Below are positions 11,231 to 24,270 of a stretch of 64,000 nucleotides of DNA, one piece after another. The position numbers and the translations under genes are program-made. Under the pieces are notes generated by a model. That model was not told the origin of the DNA, made no database searches, and worked only from the letters and a program-made list of their open reading frames with translations. Within the stretch, counting starts at the first letter, position 1. Every line of letters starts with the position of its first letter. This stretch comes from Atriophallophorus winterbourni (Eukaryota > Platyhelminthes > Trematoda > Plagiorchiida > Microphallidae). The stretch lies in assembly GCA_013407085.1 (NCBI GenBank), contig JACCGJ010000277.1, forward strand, positions 59,656 to 123,655, given 5' to 3'.

Positions 11231-12920
11231 TATGCAACTAATCTTTCGATTCGAGCCATGGTAATTGGTAGTGGCATCGTCATGATAAAACGCAGTTCTC
11301 ACAATTGACCATTCGATATGGTCTGCAATTTTTCTTGAAACTCGTTTCTCTCGAAGCGGTTAGATTTATAAAATATAGGCAATCCTAACTAGCAACCAAG
11401 TTTATTATAATGCATCCCGTTTCTTGCCATTGAAGGAAACCACATTCTGCTTTGCCCGAAATGCTGCCCAATTTGATTCTCATTGTTGAGACAGTTTGAA
11501 TAGCATGCTGTTCTTTCCATTGTTTTGTAGCTGTGTATTAGCTCAATTCTAACTTTAGGATTTGATATATCGTGTGAAGCAAAACATAGTTGTTTTGGTT
11601 ATCTTTTCGAGTGCTTGTTCTGTGTAACGTAAATCTCGACATCTTGGTGAGTTCACGTGTCTTGTGTTGATGGTAGATTGAGGATTGAAACTGACGGCGT
11701 GTTATTGTTTTTGTTGTCCGTGAACAGGGTTTAGTTTATTACAAACGAACACGATTTTGAACATCAATTTTACATATAGAAAACCACTTTTTAGTGCATA
11801 AATTGAAAAAGCGAAAGTCATGTTTGAAGATATTTGTCCACATTTTCGAGTAATATCTGGTTGATTTAAAAAATTTTCCAATATGAGAAAAATCAAATAA
11901 TCAAGTATGTTCAATTGCATTTTAACTAAATAAGTATGCGCGATAATGGTGAGAATAGAAATATGTTGCTATACGACATGATTGTTCTTCATTTAGTTCA
12001 AATAATTTTTTTAAGCTAGAGAATTTATAATGAAAAGCTTAAATTTAAATCAACGGTACCTAATTTCGAGAAACTTTTCATGTTGATTGACTTGTAGATT
12101 ATCAAGCTATTGAAATGTGCTTGATACGGATTAGAAACTCCTATTCGGAAATCGGTAAAATGGTTTATCACAACGTTCCGCTATGAACATCTAAGCTTTG
12201 ATCGTCAAACTTTGGTTCGGTCAGGCAAATGGAATTCGAACCTCATCGCGTTCGGACTGACAAATTTGATTTGAGGAACCTCTTGCGTCAAGAGCAAAAA
12301 TTACTCTACTAAATACACCACATCATTGTTGTGTGACTACAACTCATTTATCGTATTGCACACTCTCTTGTTGTTGATGGATAGTGAGTAACGGCATGCG
12401 TGACCTCAAAATTATCCTCAAACAATTAAACCGTGAGGGATATAATTAATATCTGATTCGGTGAGAAAATCTAATTATATGCCGAAGGGTTGTATCTTTT
12501 CCATATCTGAGCATAGTGTTAATTATCCTGCGTGCATACGGAAAAATTGCAAACCAGAGAAGCGAAACTCTTATTGATCTCTCAGGAACGAGTTGTATCA
12601 TTTTAGCCTAGAATTTTCATTTTCAGGGCAACACTGTGGGAAGTGATTTTGATACATTAAGTTGAACAACTTGTTTCAGTTGGCATTGAGTTAGTATACA
12701 CAGACCGTTTTTTTTCAGAAAAAAATCCTGTCACTGCTGCTTACACGATAGATTGTCAAATTGTTTGACTTCAATCTTAATTTGGGTCAAATGTGTAAGG
12801 AATTATCATGCGCTTTTTATGGTGATATTACCCATAATCTAAAGCATAGTTAAAATATCAGACACATGACCAATGACATAATTGACACATAATGAGCCCA
12901 GTCGCTTACTGTTTTGTCCC
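11231..12920. other. no recognised feature
   Basis: AT-rich sequence with only short frames on both strands. No motif, RNA gene or repeat was recognised. Confidence 0.45.
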
Positions 12921-12924
12921 TCAC

Positions 12925-13285
12925 TTGCGAATCAAATGTAGACGATATTTTTTGTCGTGCGAGTTGGTTTTATCTGGAACAATCTACCCGATTATGTTGT
13001 AAACTCACTAAATCAACAGATGTTCAAGAGAAGTCTTGATGCCTTTTTGACCCTTAACCAGTGTATCGAAAAAAAACTAAACATCTTGACCCCATAGATC
13101 TACGTGTGTTATCCCACCAATCGAAAACAATTTCTGCCCTTTGGATTTTTAACTGATTCATGACCTGCTCAATAGGCAAATAAATCCCATTTTGGATTGT
13201 TATATTATTCGTAGTTCCTATGTTATTCAGTTTTTTGTGAAGCTACATGCTTTTTAGACCACTAGAATTGAATTGAATTGAATTC
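12925..13285 (+). mobile_element. CR1-like element, 5'-truncated 3' end with ATTGA tail
   Basis: At 12940-13065 a plus frame reads TIFFVVRVGFIWNNLPDYVV, then NSLNQQMFKRSLDAFLTL. This is the extreme C-terminus typical of CR1/jockey-group RT ORFs in this window (compare 17930-18060 and 28620-28740). After about 200 bp of 3' UTR the copy ends in a short tandem tail, gaattgaattgaattgaatt, at 13264-13283. A 5' truncation with a short 3' tandem tail is the usual product of target-primed reverse transcription. Confidence 0.7.
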
Positions 13286-16035
13286 TGTCGTGCAAGACGT
13301 GAAGAGTAAAACCAGCATTGCGACAATTCTGATCGAGCATCAAATTGAGTAAATATAGCGATATTGAGTTTGCTAACCAAGAATCAAGAATCAAGAATCA
13401 AGATTATCTAAAGATTTCTTGCTAATATAAATTTATTCGGCTATAAACGGAGTTATCTTGAGACATAACGAGTGAAATGCCGCTAGAGGTGAACTGTTTT
13501 TAATTGACGTGACTATCACGCAATTACATTTGAAAATATTGCTGAAATGTCTGCGTCTAAATAAAAAACTATGCACTGTTTTAACAATATTGAATCATCA
13601 AGTTTTGAATTTTCTGGTGTCTCATAGAATAAATTTGTAAAAAATCTTATTTTAGGCATTGACGTTTCAGCGAACGAATTGATCTGTACTTTCAAATGGG
13701 ATTAAACGAACCATCAAACATTGTGTGATTCAATACGATGGACGAATATTCTGCAAGCAAAGCAATGACCTTGAAACGTTTAGATCATAATCACGGGTGA
13801 GGCCTCTAGTTATAATTCCATTTGCCTATAACTAATAGCTGATAGACCAAAGTTATTCAATTTATCTTAAATTTAAGCTGCAAAAAACGATTGAATCTGT
13901 GCACACTAGCAACTTTTCAACTAGTGACTGACTGGAAGCAACTCAAAGATTAGCACATTTCTAGATAAAATACTGCTTTGCACAACACTCAGTGTGTGCC
14001 AACCATTTTTGTTGAAAGCTTTGGCATTGATTCTGACTTTTGAATTATTCACAATTACAGACTACAAAGATTCGAATTCATAGTCTGGTGTTTTTCGTCG
14101 TCGGAATGTATACAGCATTATAAGATAGTAGTAAACATAAACAAGATTGGTAAAACAGGAAAACACAATGAGCTGTTACACTTGTTTTTTCCTACGTGAC
14201 CTGATTTCGCTCGGTTAGTCAACGAACCTTATGATTAAACATCTTAACAGTTCGTGGAATGTTTTGTAACGAAGTTAATATTCTTGCGAATTACCGTCAT
14301 CATCGATGGACACAGTCTGTTGTTTCCTTACATCAAGTGAACTGCTTCAGATAAATATAATTTATACAATCCCAATAATATATCGTTTTGAAAATCATGC
14401 TGTTAATTTTGAGTTGCTTGTTGACCTCTTTTTATGTGTAAACAAGTGATAAACAACCCAAGTGTTGACTAATTTCACGTCCATCACGCTTTAGCGGTGA
14501 AGTTCTGAGGAAATATGACTTCATTCGTTTTCACGATTTTTTAGCGAATAAGATATCATGAAAAAGATTAAAAATTATTTTTCGAAAGTGAAGGTTTCCA
14601 GTTGAGCGCTGCTTCAATCCTCTAGGGAAACTGAAATAAATAGGTCGTTGTGGTATGAGGAGAGGAATGTTCTATCTGCTGGATTTTTTAACTTATTGTT
14701 TCAGTGACAATTTGAAGTTATTTCAATTAACGCGTTCAAGATATAAAAAGAACAAGTTTGAAAATGCAATGCGTATTTTTTTCTTCATATGCAAACATGG
14801 TGAGAATTGGTTAAGACAATCGGATTCATTGATGAAAAAGGAAAGAAAAATCTTGAAAGATGAATAAATAACTACTCAGCACGGTTGATCCAAATACCGC
14901 GACGTTTTAACGTCGAATTAACGATTATTTTAGAAAATTAATAACCTAGATTATCTTAGATGCACATAATATGTTGTAGATAAGTTTTAGATCAAACTCG
15001 TAGATTTTTGGAAAACTTCTCTCTGCGAAAGCTATCTTCTACTGCCCATGTCTCGCATGGGTTAACAAAGTTCCATTAGTATACAATAAAATAAAGTATA
15101 TTGCTGACACACAAATTTTATCATCATTATTGTATTTTTCAAGGTTGCCCTATTTCCGAGTTTTAAAGATGGACGAAATAACAAGTGCTGTGTCAATCAA
15201 CGTTCAACGATGGTATCGAGCAAGTTGTTATCTGCGATGCGTATACCAAGATTGGTATAATGATAAACTGCTACAATGCTCAGCAATGTCAACCCAAAAA
15301 GTAGGAGCCATAAACATTCGCATGATGATAGTCAGACCAAATTCAATGAATTTACTATTGGAGACGATTGAATTTGTGGTTTAGCGTGATGACGTCTGCT
15401 CCAGCGGAAGTTCATTGGTTTGCACATCTCATGCAAGACTTCGTGCGCAGTTCTCAACTTGAACTGAATGAACACACACGGGTCCGATAATACCAGCAAC
15501 TTCCCTAAATACCTGTTACTGTAGATTTGTGAATAAAATGATTGACAGCCCTGGGAGCATACTTTTTATTGTAATAATTTTGAAAACTTCTCAAATGCGA
15601 TCGTAAGCCTTACTACGTTTTTATACCCGAGAAATATTATAATCCAATTTTTGTCAGTGAAATATTGGCAAACGTTTTCCCAAGCACACTTGAAGCATGA
15701 TTTTTCAGTAAATGTTAAATCTGATCTGGAACTCCATATTTTAAACTGCTCGATGAATTGGGTACTAGGTCACATCTATGGGATATGAAATTTCTGTGTA
15801 AAGAAAAATAATCAGGCGGCATTCATGATCTCCGATGTTGTTCAGTCATTGCCCGGGGCGTTCGTTTGTTTAAGAGTTGAAGTACTAACTAAGCTTATCA
15901 TGTAAATAAGCTGTGATAAGTTGAAAGTCATTGAAATCAAAATTAATCCAACGGCATGCGGTGTAACCAGTATATCCCCAATTAATTTAGACGAGCTAGC
16001 TTCGTAGTTACATTAATGCATTATATAAACAAATT
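13286..16035. other. no recognised feature apart from a short tandem repeat
   Basis: A (CAAGAAT)n-like repeat occupies 13378-13404; it resembles an inverted CR1-like tail, but no element body follows. Small open frames at 14655-14867 and 15130-15384 have no recognisable domain. The rest is AT-rich and featureless by eye. Confidence 0.45.
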
Positions 16036-16036
16036 G

Positions 16037-16430
16037 GTTTGTTGTTGTTGTTGATCTCCTTCGGTCCACGATTACCATTAATTTACATCACAATTACATG
16101 AAGTTTTCACGTTCCACAGCTTTTCAAATAACTGAACAGTACGATTCGGGAGGAACAGTCTCTCCCGCAGTGCACGCTGGGATATGCGGTACTCGCTCGA
16201 TCGGCGTCAGTTGAACGCAGGCGGTGTGATATGCGTTCTGCAGCCAAGAGCTCTATCTGCTACTCCCCAGCTTGCAGACGACGCTTTACACAATGCCTCC
16301 AATGTGAGAGCTCAAGAGCAATTTCTTCCCAACATGCGGGGTCAAAGCGAAGAGCTTTCAGATCTCTTTTGCAAACGTCAAAGCATCTTTGTTCGACACC
16401 AGCTAAAACTGCGTATGCTGATTAATAGAT
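16037..16430 (-). mobile_element. RTE-type 3' end with CAA tail
   Basis: Minus-strand homologue of the region 23340-23660: a Cys-rich C-terminal block (..CGRDC..) and the preceding SWEALALERSHWRHCVKRRLQ-like stretch are recognisable on the minus strand between 16200 and 16430. The element ends in (CAA)n, seen on the plus strand as (TTG)n at 16037-16052. It is a 5'-truncated, non-coding copy. Confidence 0.65.
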
Positions 16431-16499
16431 TGTAGATTATTTTCCATAGGTTTAGAGAAATGAACAGCATAGAAAGACATATTTTATTCTATTCCAAAT

Positions 16500-18202
16500 G
16501 TCATGGAAATCAAGTACCGATAATACATCGTGTCTTGACCAGTTAGATCTTGAAGTTGCTCGGGGTTATGAGCAACCTATAAAATGTTGCAAGTCATTTG
16601 CTGAAACTAAATGTAAGAAAATCCCCAGGAGCGGATGGCATTACACCGGATGTGCCCAGGTTCTGTCACCGTCAGCTTTGTGAACCACTCTCCAGCCTGT
16701 TTAACTTTTCGTTGCTTAAGGGAGTTGTACCGAAAGATTGGAAGTCCGGCGTGATAACACCTATCTACAAAGGCGGCTGCCGATCTGACGCTGCAAATTA
16801 TCGTCCCGTCACACTTTTACCTGTTATTGCTAAGCTCATGTAACGTATAGTCTCGGAAAGCAGGGTTGCACACTTTGAATCGCATAATTTGTGTTTGCCA
16901 GCGCAGCATGGATTTCGATCTCACCGATCTTGTCTCACAAATCTTCTCCTCGCGTTAGACGACTGGAGTTGGATAAAAGTTCTTGCCTCCACGTCTGTTA
17001 CCCAGACATTTCGAAAGCTTTTGACAGAGTCAATCATCATTTGCTTCTTAAAAAACGGATGCGTTTAGGAATATGTGACCCACTTCTTTCATGGTTGTGC
17101 GACTATCTGTCAGATCGCGAAGCCCAAGTTAAAGGTAACGGAGTGCTATCCCAAACGTTCAAAACCACCAGTGGGGTCCCACAAGGATCTGTGCTAGGCC
17201 CGGTCCTGTTTCCGTCATACATAAACGATTTACCCACCTCATATCTTCTAAAATGGTCCTGTTCGCAGATGATATGAAAATTTGGACGCTGATTAGTTCT
17301 GCAGAGGATTGTGAGAAATTTCAAATGCATTTGGACAGCGTGTCGAATTGGGCGGCCATGAACGACATGTAATTCAACATACAGAAATGTAAGATGCTCC
17401 ATCATGGCAAGAATGTTCTTTGGACATATCGATTGGGAACTGAAAACCTAGCATGGAGCTCGTTAGAAAAAGATCTTGGAGTGTGGATTAGCGGGAACCT
17501 GAAGAGCACAGCACACTGTCAGAACATATATCGACGGGCAAACAGATTGTTAGGCATCTTTCGAAGAATATTTGGAAGATTCTCTCTGGCAACGTTACCA
17601 ACGATAATGAATGTCTACCTTCGCCCAACGATGGAGTATGCGGTAGAGGTCTGGGCTCCTTGGCTGCGAAAAGACATTGCTCTTTTCGATGAAATCTATC
17701 ATAGAGCAACAAATTTAGTGATGGGTCTTCGCAATGTTCCGTACACCGAAAGATTGCGACATCTGGGTCTATGCGACTTTACCCAAAGGAGGATACGACA
17801 CGATATTATTTTGACTTATAGAATTATGTCTACCGAAGGACATCCACTAAAACACTTGCTCGATGTGTGTGATGGGAAAGTGACACGCGGACATACCTGA
17901 TCCCTTTACGTTCCAAGTTCACGTATTGATTGTCGGCGTCATTTTTTCGCCGTACGTGCTATATTTTTTTGGAATTCCCTACCCCAACATGTGGTGGACT
18001 CTCCTTGCCTGGCGGCGATTAAAGCGAAATTGGACTTACATATACACAAGAATAAAATTTGTGAGCCTTACATTTGATATTCTTTATTGCTTTTATGCTA
18101 TTGTATTTTTCATGTTTTTATTAATACCACAATCCTGTGGTGTTGTTAAGTATTAACTTTTTTTAACCATAAATCTTTGAATCCTTTGAATCCTTTGAAT
18201 CC
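16500..18202 (+). mobile_element. CR1-like (jockey group) RT element, broken
   Basis: RT motifs appear in order across frameshifts. SPGADGITPD near 16628 is followed by DWKSGVITPIYKGG..YRPVTLLPV at 16735-16830. ISKAFDRVNHHLL (motif A) is at 17007-17045, TSGVPQGSVLGPVLF (motif B) at 17165-17210, and FADDMKIW (motif C) at 17262-17286. The C-terminal domain (RRANRLLGIFRRIFGRF..; RHLGLCDFTQRRIRHDI..) runs 17394-17900 and the terminal block 17930-18060. The 3' end is a tandem tail of TTGAATCC units (18174-18202). There is an in-frame stop after YLSD..NDM, and frameshifts lie near 16840 and 17275, so the copy is dead. Confidence 0.85.
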
Positions 18203-18365
18203 GATAGCACAACGCAACGAACAGGAACGTAGTTAGATGGATTGAATACTCACTTGTGAATGGCCACCCACCAATACAACGTTTCACATAATGAAGCCTA
18301 ATCATTGTAACCTTTTGCCCTTTTAACCATTCCATGTTGTAGACCACTAATTACGGATCACATAT

Positions 18366-21300
18366 ATAGAAACAAAGATAACGTCAAACAAAAGCATATG
18401 TGTTGATTAAAAAATCACGTTTTCATTTAGAGGTGAAAAATTGACCACTTACGACACAAAGTTATTTTAAACACAGGAGGCAGGCAAGGATATTAGCGAC
18501 AGTTCTATTTAACGCTGTTTATAACTAGATCATGAAATCAAGCGCTAGATAACTAACAAGAGGTTCATGTTTCGACTGCATTTACCAACCAGCGAACATA
18601 CTCCAACTACTATTGATGAACTAATTAATGACAATAGAATCTTACATATCGGTTAGTTCCCGACAAATTTTTCCAAACGGAGTGCCTAATTAACTTTAAA
18701 ACATGCTTATTACGGATTATTCAAGCTCCATTTCTTCGAAGTTAGCTATTTAACAATCATTATCGAAGACGAACCGCGTTTTTTAAAACGAGGCTGGAAA
18801 ACTCTTTGTAAAGTGTACACGTATGTGTTCTCAGCCGACAGCGGATAGAGTTTACTCGAATTTGTAAGTTATTTCCAAAAAGCAAGTAAACTCAACACCT
18901 GACAACACTTATGCTTTAAAAAGCAACTTCAGTCTATTTCTATTCGAACAAACTTGTTTAGGGTGAACGCAAGAATATAAAATAGCTTACAATATGACAG
19001 TGTAAAAAAACCATCCAGATCGGATACAAACAAAATCTGATTGCTGTCCATGTACTGATCATCAGTCAAATTTTCAACATATATTTAAGAGAATGAACAA
19101 GAATTCACGTGCTATCTAAACATGGTCTACGCTACAGCGACAGCCTCGTGAAGGCTTTCTGGCTCGTGTCTATAGAAACGCCAGTCTTCTTTTTCCAAGC
19201 GATTTATTCTACGCGGACTTGAAGTTACGATTTGCAAATTCTAAAAGCAATTCTTCCGCTCTTACGACGTTGTTTATTGAGTAATGAATGTTAGGGATAT
19301 TGAACCTACCAGTTAGAAAGACTGACTCACTTCGGATACAAAGTGTATTGCGTTACATGTTAGCTGATAAAGCCAACACGGCCATCGAAGTTGGTCGGAT
19401 CTGTATCCGACTGTATAAATTGCCAGGGTGATTTTTACACTCAAGTCATACGAAAACGTTGTGATACATAAAACCATCAAACGATTTCGACGTACGTCGA
19501 CAAGCAACTGCGACCGTAATTACTGTGCTCTGAAAGCACATTAAACACATGTTGATTAAATCACTTTTTAAAACAAAACCGAGCAAAATATCTAGCTTTG
19601 AAAATCTATAATTTAGCTGATCAAGCCAATACAGCCATCGATGTTGAGCGAATCTTTATACGTCTATATAGAGTGCCATAAAATAAGATTAAAACCACTA
19701 GCGTAGTCCCTTAAGGATCCGTGATATATCCACTGATGTTACTCACATTATCCAAAATGGTTCTGTTCGCGGATGTTATGAAACGTTTTGACGCGAATCA
19801 GTTCTGCTGAAAACTGTAAGAAACTGCAAAGGGATTTAGAGTACGTGTCAGATTGAGTGGCTTTGAATGACATGACATTCAACGCACGGTAAAGCTGTGA
19901 TTAACAATGAGCTAAAAAGACTAAGTGTTCACGTGGCTGCCCTGCAAGAGACGCGATTATAGCACTCCATTTATTGTAATTCGTGCGTAGCAATCTGACA
20001 ATTAGTTGCAGAGCCATGAGAGTACATCAAACTTACTGAATGCCATCCATCACTACCGTTAGGCTGCGATCTAGCGGAATTCTACCGATATCGGTTCGCA
20101 ATGGAAGATAGAGGCCGTAATGTTTGGCCTAATTATTAGCAACAGCGTGAAGACCGTCAACTGAAGAGCTGGCATTCAACCAAGATTTAAGATACATGAG
20201 CCCCGGGACTGCGTACTGTTTACGTGGTTCTAAAGTAGAAACGCAACTGAACACCAATTCGCAACGATCTCGCAATGAACGACGCACATGGGCTGGCTGT
20301 TTTAAGACATTGACGAAGAAGGTGAATCCATTCGTGAAGTCAGCTACACAAAATTATAGATTTTCAAAGCTAGATATTTTGCTCGGTTTTGTTTTAAAAA
20401 GTGATTTAATCAACATGTGTTTAATGTGCTTTCAGAGCACAGTAATTACGGTCGCAGTTGCTTGTCGACGTACGTCGAAATCGTTTGATGGTTTTATGTA
20501 TCACAACGGTTTCGTATGACTTGAGTGTAAAAATCACCCTGGCAATTTATACAGTCGGATACAGATCCGACCAACTTCGATGGCCGTGTTGGCTTTATCA
20601 GCTAACATGTAACGCAATACACTTTGTATCCGAAGTGAGTCAGTCTTTCTAACTGGTAGGTTCAATATCCCTAACATTCATTACTCAATAAACAACGTCG
20701 TAAGAGCGGAAGAATTGCTTTTAGAATTTGCAAATCGTAACTTAAAGTCCGCGTAGAATAAATCGCTTGGAAAAAGAAGACTGGCGTTTCTATAGACACG
20801 AGCCAGAAAGCCTTCACGAGGCTGTCGCTGTAGCGTAGACCATGTTTAGATAGCACGTGAATTCTTGTTCATTCTCTTAAATATATGTTGAATATTTGAC
20901 TGATGATCAGTACATGGACAGCAATCAGATTTTGTTTGTATCCCATCTGGATGGTTTTTTTTACACTGTCATATTGTACGCTATTTTATATTCTTGCGTT
21001 CACCCTAAACAAGTATGTTCGAATAGAAATAGACTGAAGTTGCTTTTTTAAAGCATAAGTGTTATCAGGTGTTGAGTTTACTTGCTTTTTGGAAATAACT
21101 TAACGATACGAGTAAACTCTATCAGCTGTCGGCTGAGAACACGAACTTTACAAATTGTTTGCCAGCCTCATTTTACAAAACGTGGTTATTCAGTGGAAAT
21201 TGCACCCTCCTCTTCGATAGTTATTGCTAAATAGCTAACTTCGAAAAAATGACGCTCCAATAATCCGTAATAAGCATGTTTTAAATTTAATGAGTCTCTG

Positions 21301-21625
21301 CGTTTGGAAACATTTGTCGCGGCATGTCCGAAATGTAAGAATCAATTGTCATTAATTAGATCATCGACAGTAGTTGGAGTATCAAGATGTTTAGTGTTTG
21401 GTGAATACAGTCGAAACATGAACCCCATGAACCCCATAAACCTAGCGCTTGATTTTATTATCCAGTTATATACAGCGTTAAATATAACTGTCGCTAATAT
21501 CCTTGCCTGCCCACTGTGTTTCAAATAGCTTTGTACCGTATGCGGTCAATTTTTAACCTCTAAACAAAACGTGATTTTTTTATCAACACTTATGCTTTTG
21601 TTTGACGTTATCTCTGTTTCTGTTT
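18366..21625. repeat. large inverted repeat, arms about 1.25 kb, spacer about 0.73 kb
   Basis: The left arm 18366-19617 is the reverse complement of the right arm 20346-21625. Outer ends pair gataacgtcaaacaaaagca (18379) with tgcttttgtttgacgttatc (21593). By eye, 19080-19610 differs from its partner at only a few positions. 18800-19080 shows scattered differences, and the outer 18370-18780 is clearly more diverged, with small indels. Short frames found on the arms (for example 19313-19507 and 20458-20652) are the same sequence read twice and have no recognised domain. The arms could belong to a foldback-type element or a segmental inversion-duplication. Confidence 0.9.
19680..20345 (+). mobile_element. 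CR1-like and RTE fragments in the spacer of the inverted repeat
   Basis: At 19690-19880 the plus strand resembles the RT motif B to C stretch of the element at 17160-17380 (tagtcccttaaggatccgtg, then ttctgttcgcggatg), with many stops. At 20180-20330 a second fragment resembles the RTE C-terminal block of 9965-10130 (QLKSWHST.., then LAVLRH). A block similar to arm sequence 19361-19425 also recurs at 19617-19680. All are non-functional scraps. Confidence 0.5.
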
Positions 21626-21639
21626 TTTTCTGATATTAG

Positions 21640-23660
21640 CCTTAGTATCCAAAAAGCCGCGGATACTATAAAAATTTTCACGCTATGTATGTTGGGATCA
21701 AGAGAGCCATTGGTCCAAACAAAATTAAAACGGCTCCCATTAAGTCTGTATCTGGTGACCCTATTGTCGACAAAAATCAGCAGACGGAGAAATGGGTAGA
21801 TCACTTCTCCTCTCTCTACTCTAAGGACAGTTCGTTTTTACGCATGTTCTTGAAAATGTCGAGCGGTTGCCGACTATTGAATATCTAGATACTCCAACTC
21901 CTCTTGATGAGCTCAATAAGGCAATCGACCTCTTAGCGAATAACAAGGGCCCTGGTGACGACGGATTTCCACATGAGCTCATCAAATGCTGTAGAGCAGC
22001 ATCATTACAACCTTTTCATCATTTGTTTTTTAGTGCTGACATGAGGAGTGTGTCCTACAATAGATGCGAGACGCAAAGGTCATCACGCTATTTAAGAATA
22101 AGGGAGATAGCGACGACTGCAACAATTACAGAGGAAGGTCCCTTCTGAATGTTATAGGCAAATTGTTTGCTAAAGTTTTACAGATCCGTCTTCAAGTTTA
22201 GCTGATAGAATTTACTCCAAATCCCAATGTGGCGTCCGCAAGGAAAGATCAACAGCTGACATGATCTTCTCCCTGAGACAACTTCAAGAAAAGTGTCAGG
22301 AACAGCGCATGCCATTATACGCTGTTTTTATTGATTTAACGAAGGCATTCGACTACGTCAGCAGAGGAGGTCTCTTCAAAATGTTTAATTTGATAGGCTG
22401 CCCCGCAAGACTGCTCAAGCTCGTTATTTCGCTCCAATCAGGCATGAAGGGCTCAGTCCATGTTAACGGTTTCAGCCCAAAAGCCTTTGAAATTCACCGA
22501 GTCGTCAAACAACGGTGTGTTCTTGCTCCCACGCTGTTCGGTATTTTTCTTGCTTTGCATCTGAAGCACGCTTTTAGTAAGAGGACAGAAGGCATTTACC
22601 TACGCACGCAAAATGATGGCAATCTTTTCAACCTGAACCTGTTGAGAGCACAAACCAAGGCACGTACTGTGCTAATCCGTGTCCTGCTGTTTGCCGACGA
22701 TGCAGCCTTCATCGCTCACTCCCATGAGCACCTTCAGTCGCTAATAGACTGTTTTTCGTCGGCATGCAAAGACTGTGGGCTAACAATCAGCATGAGCAAG
22801 GCCAAAGTCCCACCATCACTGTTGAAAACTGTCAGCATGAATCAATACATCATTTTACATACCTTGGTTCAACCATTGCGGATAACCTCTCGTTAGACAC
22901 GGAGATTGATAAGCTGGTTGGAAGAGCAGCTGTCATTCTGCCCCGTTTGAACTCTCGTGTTTGGGGTAACGTAAGCTGACTGTAAAGACAAAGATGATGG
23001 TATACAGCGGGTGCGTACTAAATGCTTTACTGTATCGCAGTGAAACCTGGACCACCCACGCAAGACACGAACGCAAGCTGAATGCTTTCCATCTACGAAG
23101 CATCCGTCGTATCTTGAACATATCGTGGATGGACAAAGTGACTAATGCTGAATTGCTTTCAAAAGCTGGTCTACAGAGCATGTTAGACCTATTGCCACAG
23201 CGCCGCCTGCGCTGGCTTGGTCATGTCTACATAATGGAAAATGGTGGTATTCCGAAAGATCTACTTTATCGTGAGTTGCAATTAGGAAGTCGACCATTGG
23301 GCAGACTGCACTTGCGGTACAAATACGTTTGCAAAAAAGATATGAAAGCTCTTGGCATTTAGCCGGCGAGTTAAGAAGAACTTGCTCTTCACCGCTCACA
23401 TTGGATGCATTGTATAAAGCGTCGTCTGCAAGCTGGGGAGGAGCAAATACAGCTTTTGGCTGCTGAACGCAGATCATGCCGCCTGCGTGCAACTGATGCA
23501 ATACAACCAAGTTCTGACTATCGTTGCCAGCGCTGCGGGAGAGATTGTTTCCCTGAATCGAACGGTTTAGTCGTTCCAAAAGCTGCAAAACTTGAACATT
23601 CATGCGATTGTGTTGTACATCCATGGTCGACATCGACAGATTGAGGCCAACAACAATATC
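21640..23660 (+). mobile_element. RTE-type non-LTR element, near complete RT but frameshifted
   Basis: The body starts directly at the outer edge of the inverted-repeat right arm. Linker region (IKRAIGPNKIKTAPIKSVSG, 21694 on), then LANNKGPGDDGFPHELIKCC (21930-21990), a frameshifted NYRG..SLLNVIGKLFAKVLQ block (22110-22190), and FIDLTKAFDYVSRGGLFKM (motif A, 22327-22385). Motif B reads KQRCVLAPTLF (22507-22540), with Arg where Gly of QGC is normal. LLFADDAAFIAHS (motif C) is at 22686-22725. After another frameshift come ALLYRSETWTT (23025) and RRLRWLGHV (23203). The Cys-containing C-terminus CQRCGRDC is at 23530-23553, with a short CAA-rich tail near 23650. Dead copy. Confidence 0.85.
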
Positions 23661-23679
23661 TATATCGATAGATCGACGG

Positions 23680-24270
23680 ATAAATAGGCTTCTTCGGAAA
23701 AATATTTAGAAAGTTATCACTGGTAACATTACCAAGGATAATGAACTTCTATCTTTGCCCGACGGAGTATGCGGTATAGGTATGGGCATCTTGACAACAA
23801 AAAGATATTGTTCTCTTCGATGTTAGAGAGCAACGAAGTTAATGATGGGTCATCACAATGTTCCATGCACCAAAAGATTGCGACGTCTGGGTCTATGTGA
23901 TTTTATCCAAGGATTATACGAATCACTTTGAATGTTGTTTATTATCTTAAGAATTGTGTCTACTGTAGGACATCCACTAAGACACTTGTTTCTACAATGA
24001 GAAAGTGACTCGTGGACATGCCTTATCCATGTGCATCCCATGTTTACATAATGATTGTAGGCGATACTTTTCCTCGCCTTAACACATCGTGGACACTACT
24101 TGCCTGGCGATATCTAAAGCGATATTGAACTTATATATTCAGACGAACATCATTCGTGAGCCATAAATTTGATATACTTCACTCATTATAAACAATATTT
24201 TTCACTTTTTATTCATATTGTAATCCTGTGATGGTGTGAATTATTTTTTGAGAAGTAAATTTATCCTGTT
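23680..24270 (+). mobile_element. CR1-like 3' remnant
   Basis: Nucleotide-level similarity to 17540-18160 is visible throughout: gaaaaatatttagaaag..ttaccaaggataatgaa, then agattgcgacgtctgggtctatgtgat. The preserved fragments decode to the C-terminal RT-associated domain (LRRLGLCDF) but are interrupted by many stops. It follows the RTE copy directly. Confidence 0.65.

Noticed and set aside
11221..11240. Second hammerhead box ctgatgaaaatatgc
   Set aside because: No stem II and no GAAA downstream; it is the diverged tail seen as gaatgacggaaaagcatgc in copy 1.
20895..20925. Another hammerhead at actgatgatcagtacatgg (and its mirror near 19062)
   Set aside because: CTGATGA-like box only; no stem II hairpin or GAAA follows.
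18366..21625. Inverted repeats dismissed as cloning or amplification chimeras
   Set aside because: Arms differ by substitutions and indels and hold different flanking elements, so a recent laboratory artefact is unlikely, though long reads would settle it.
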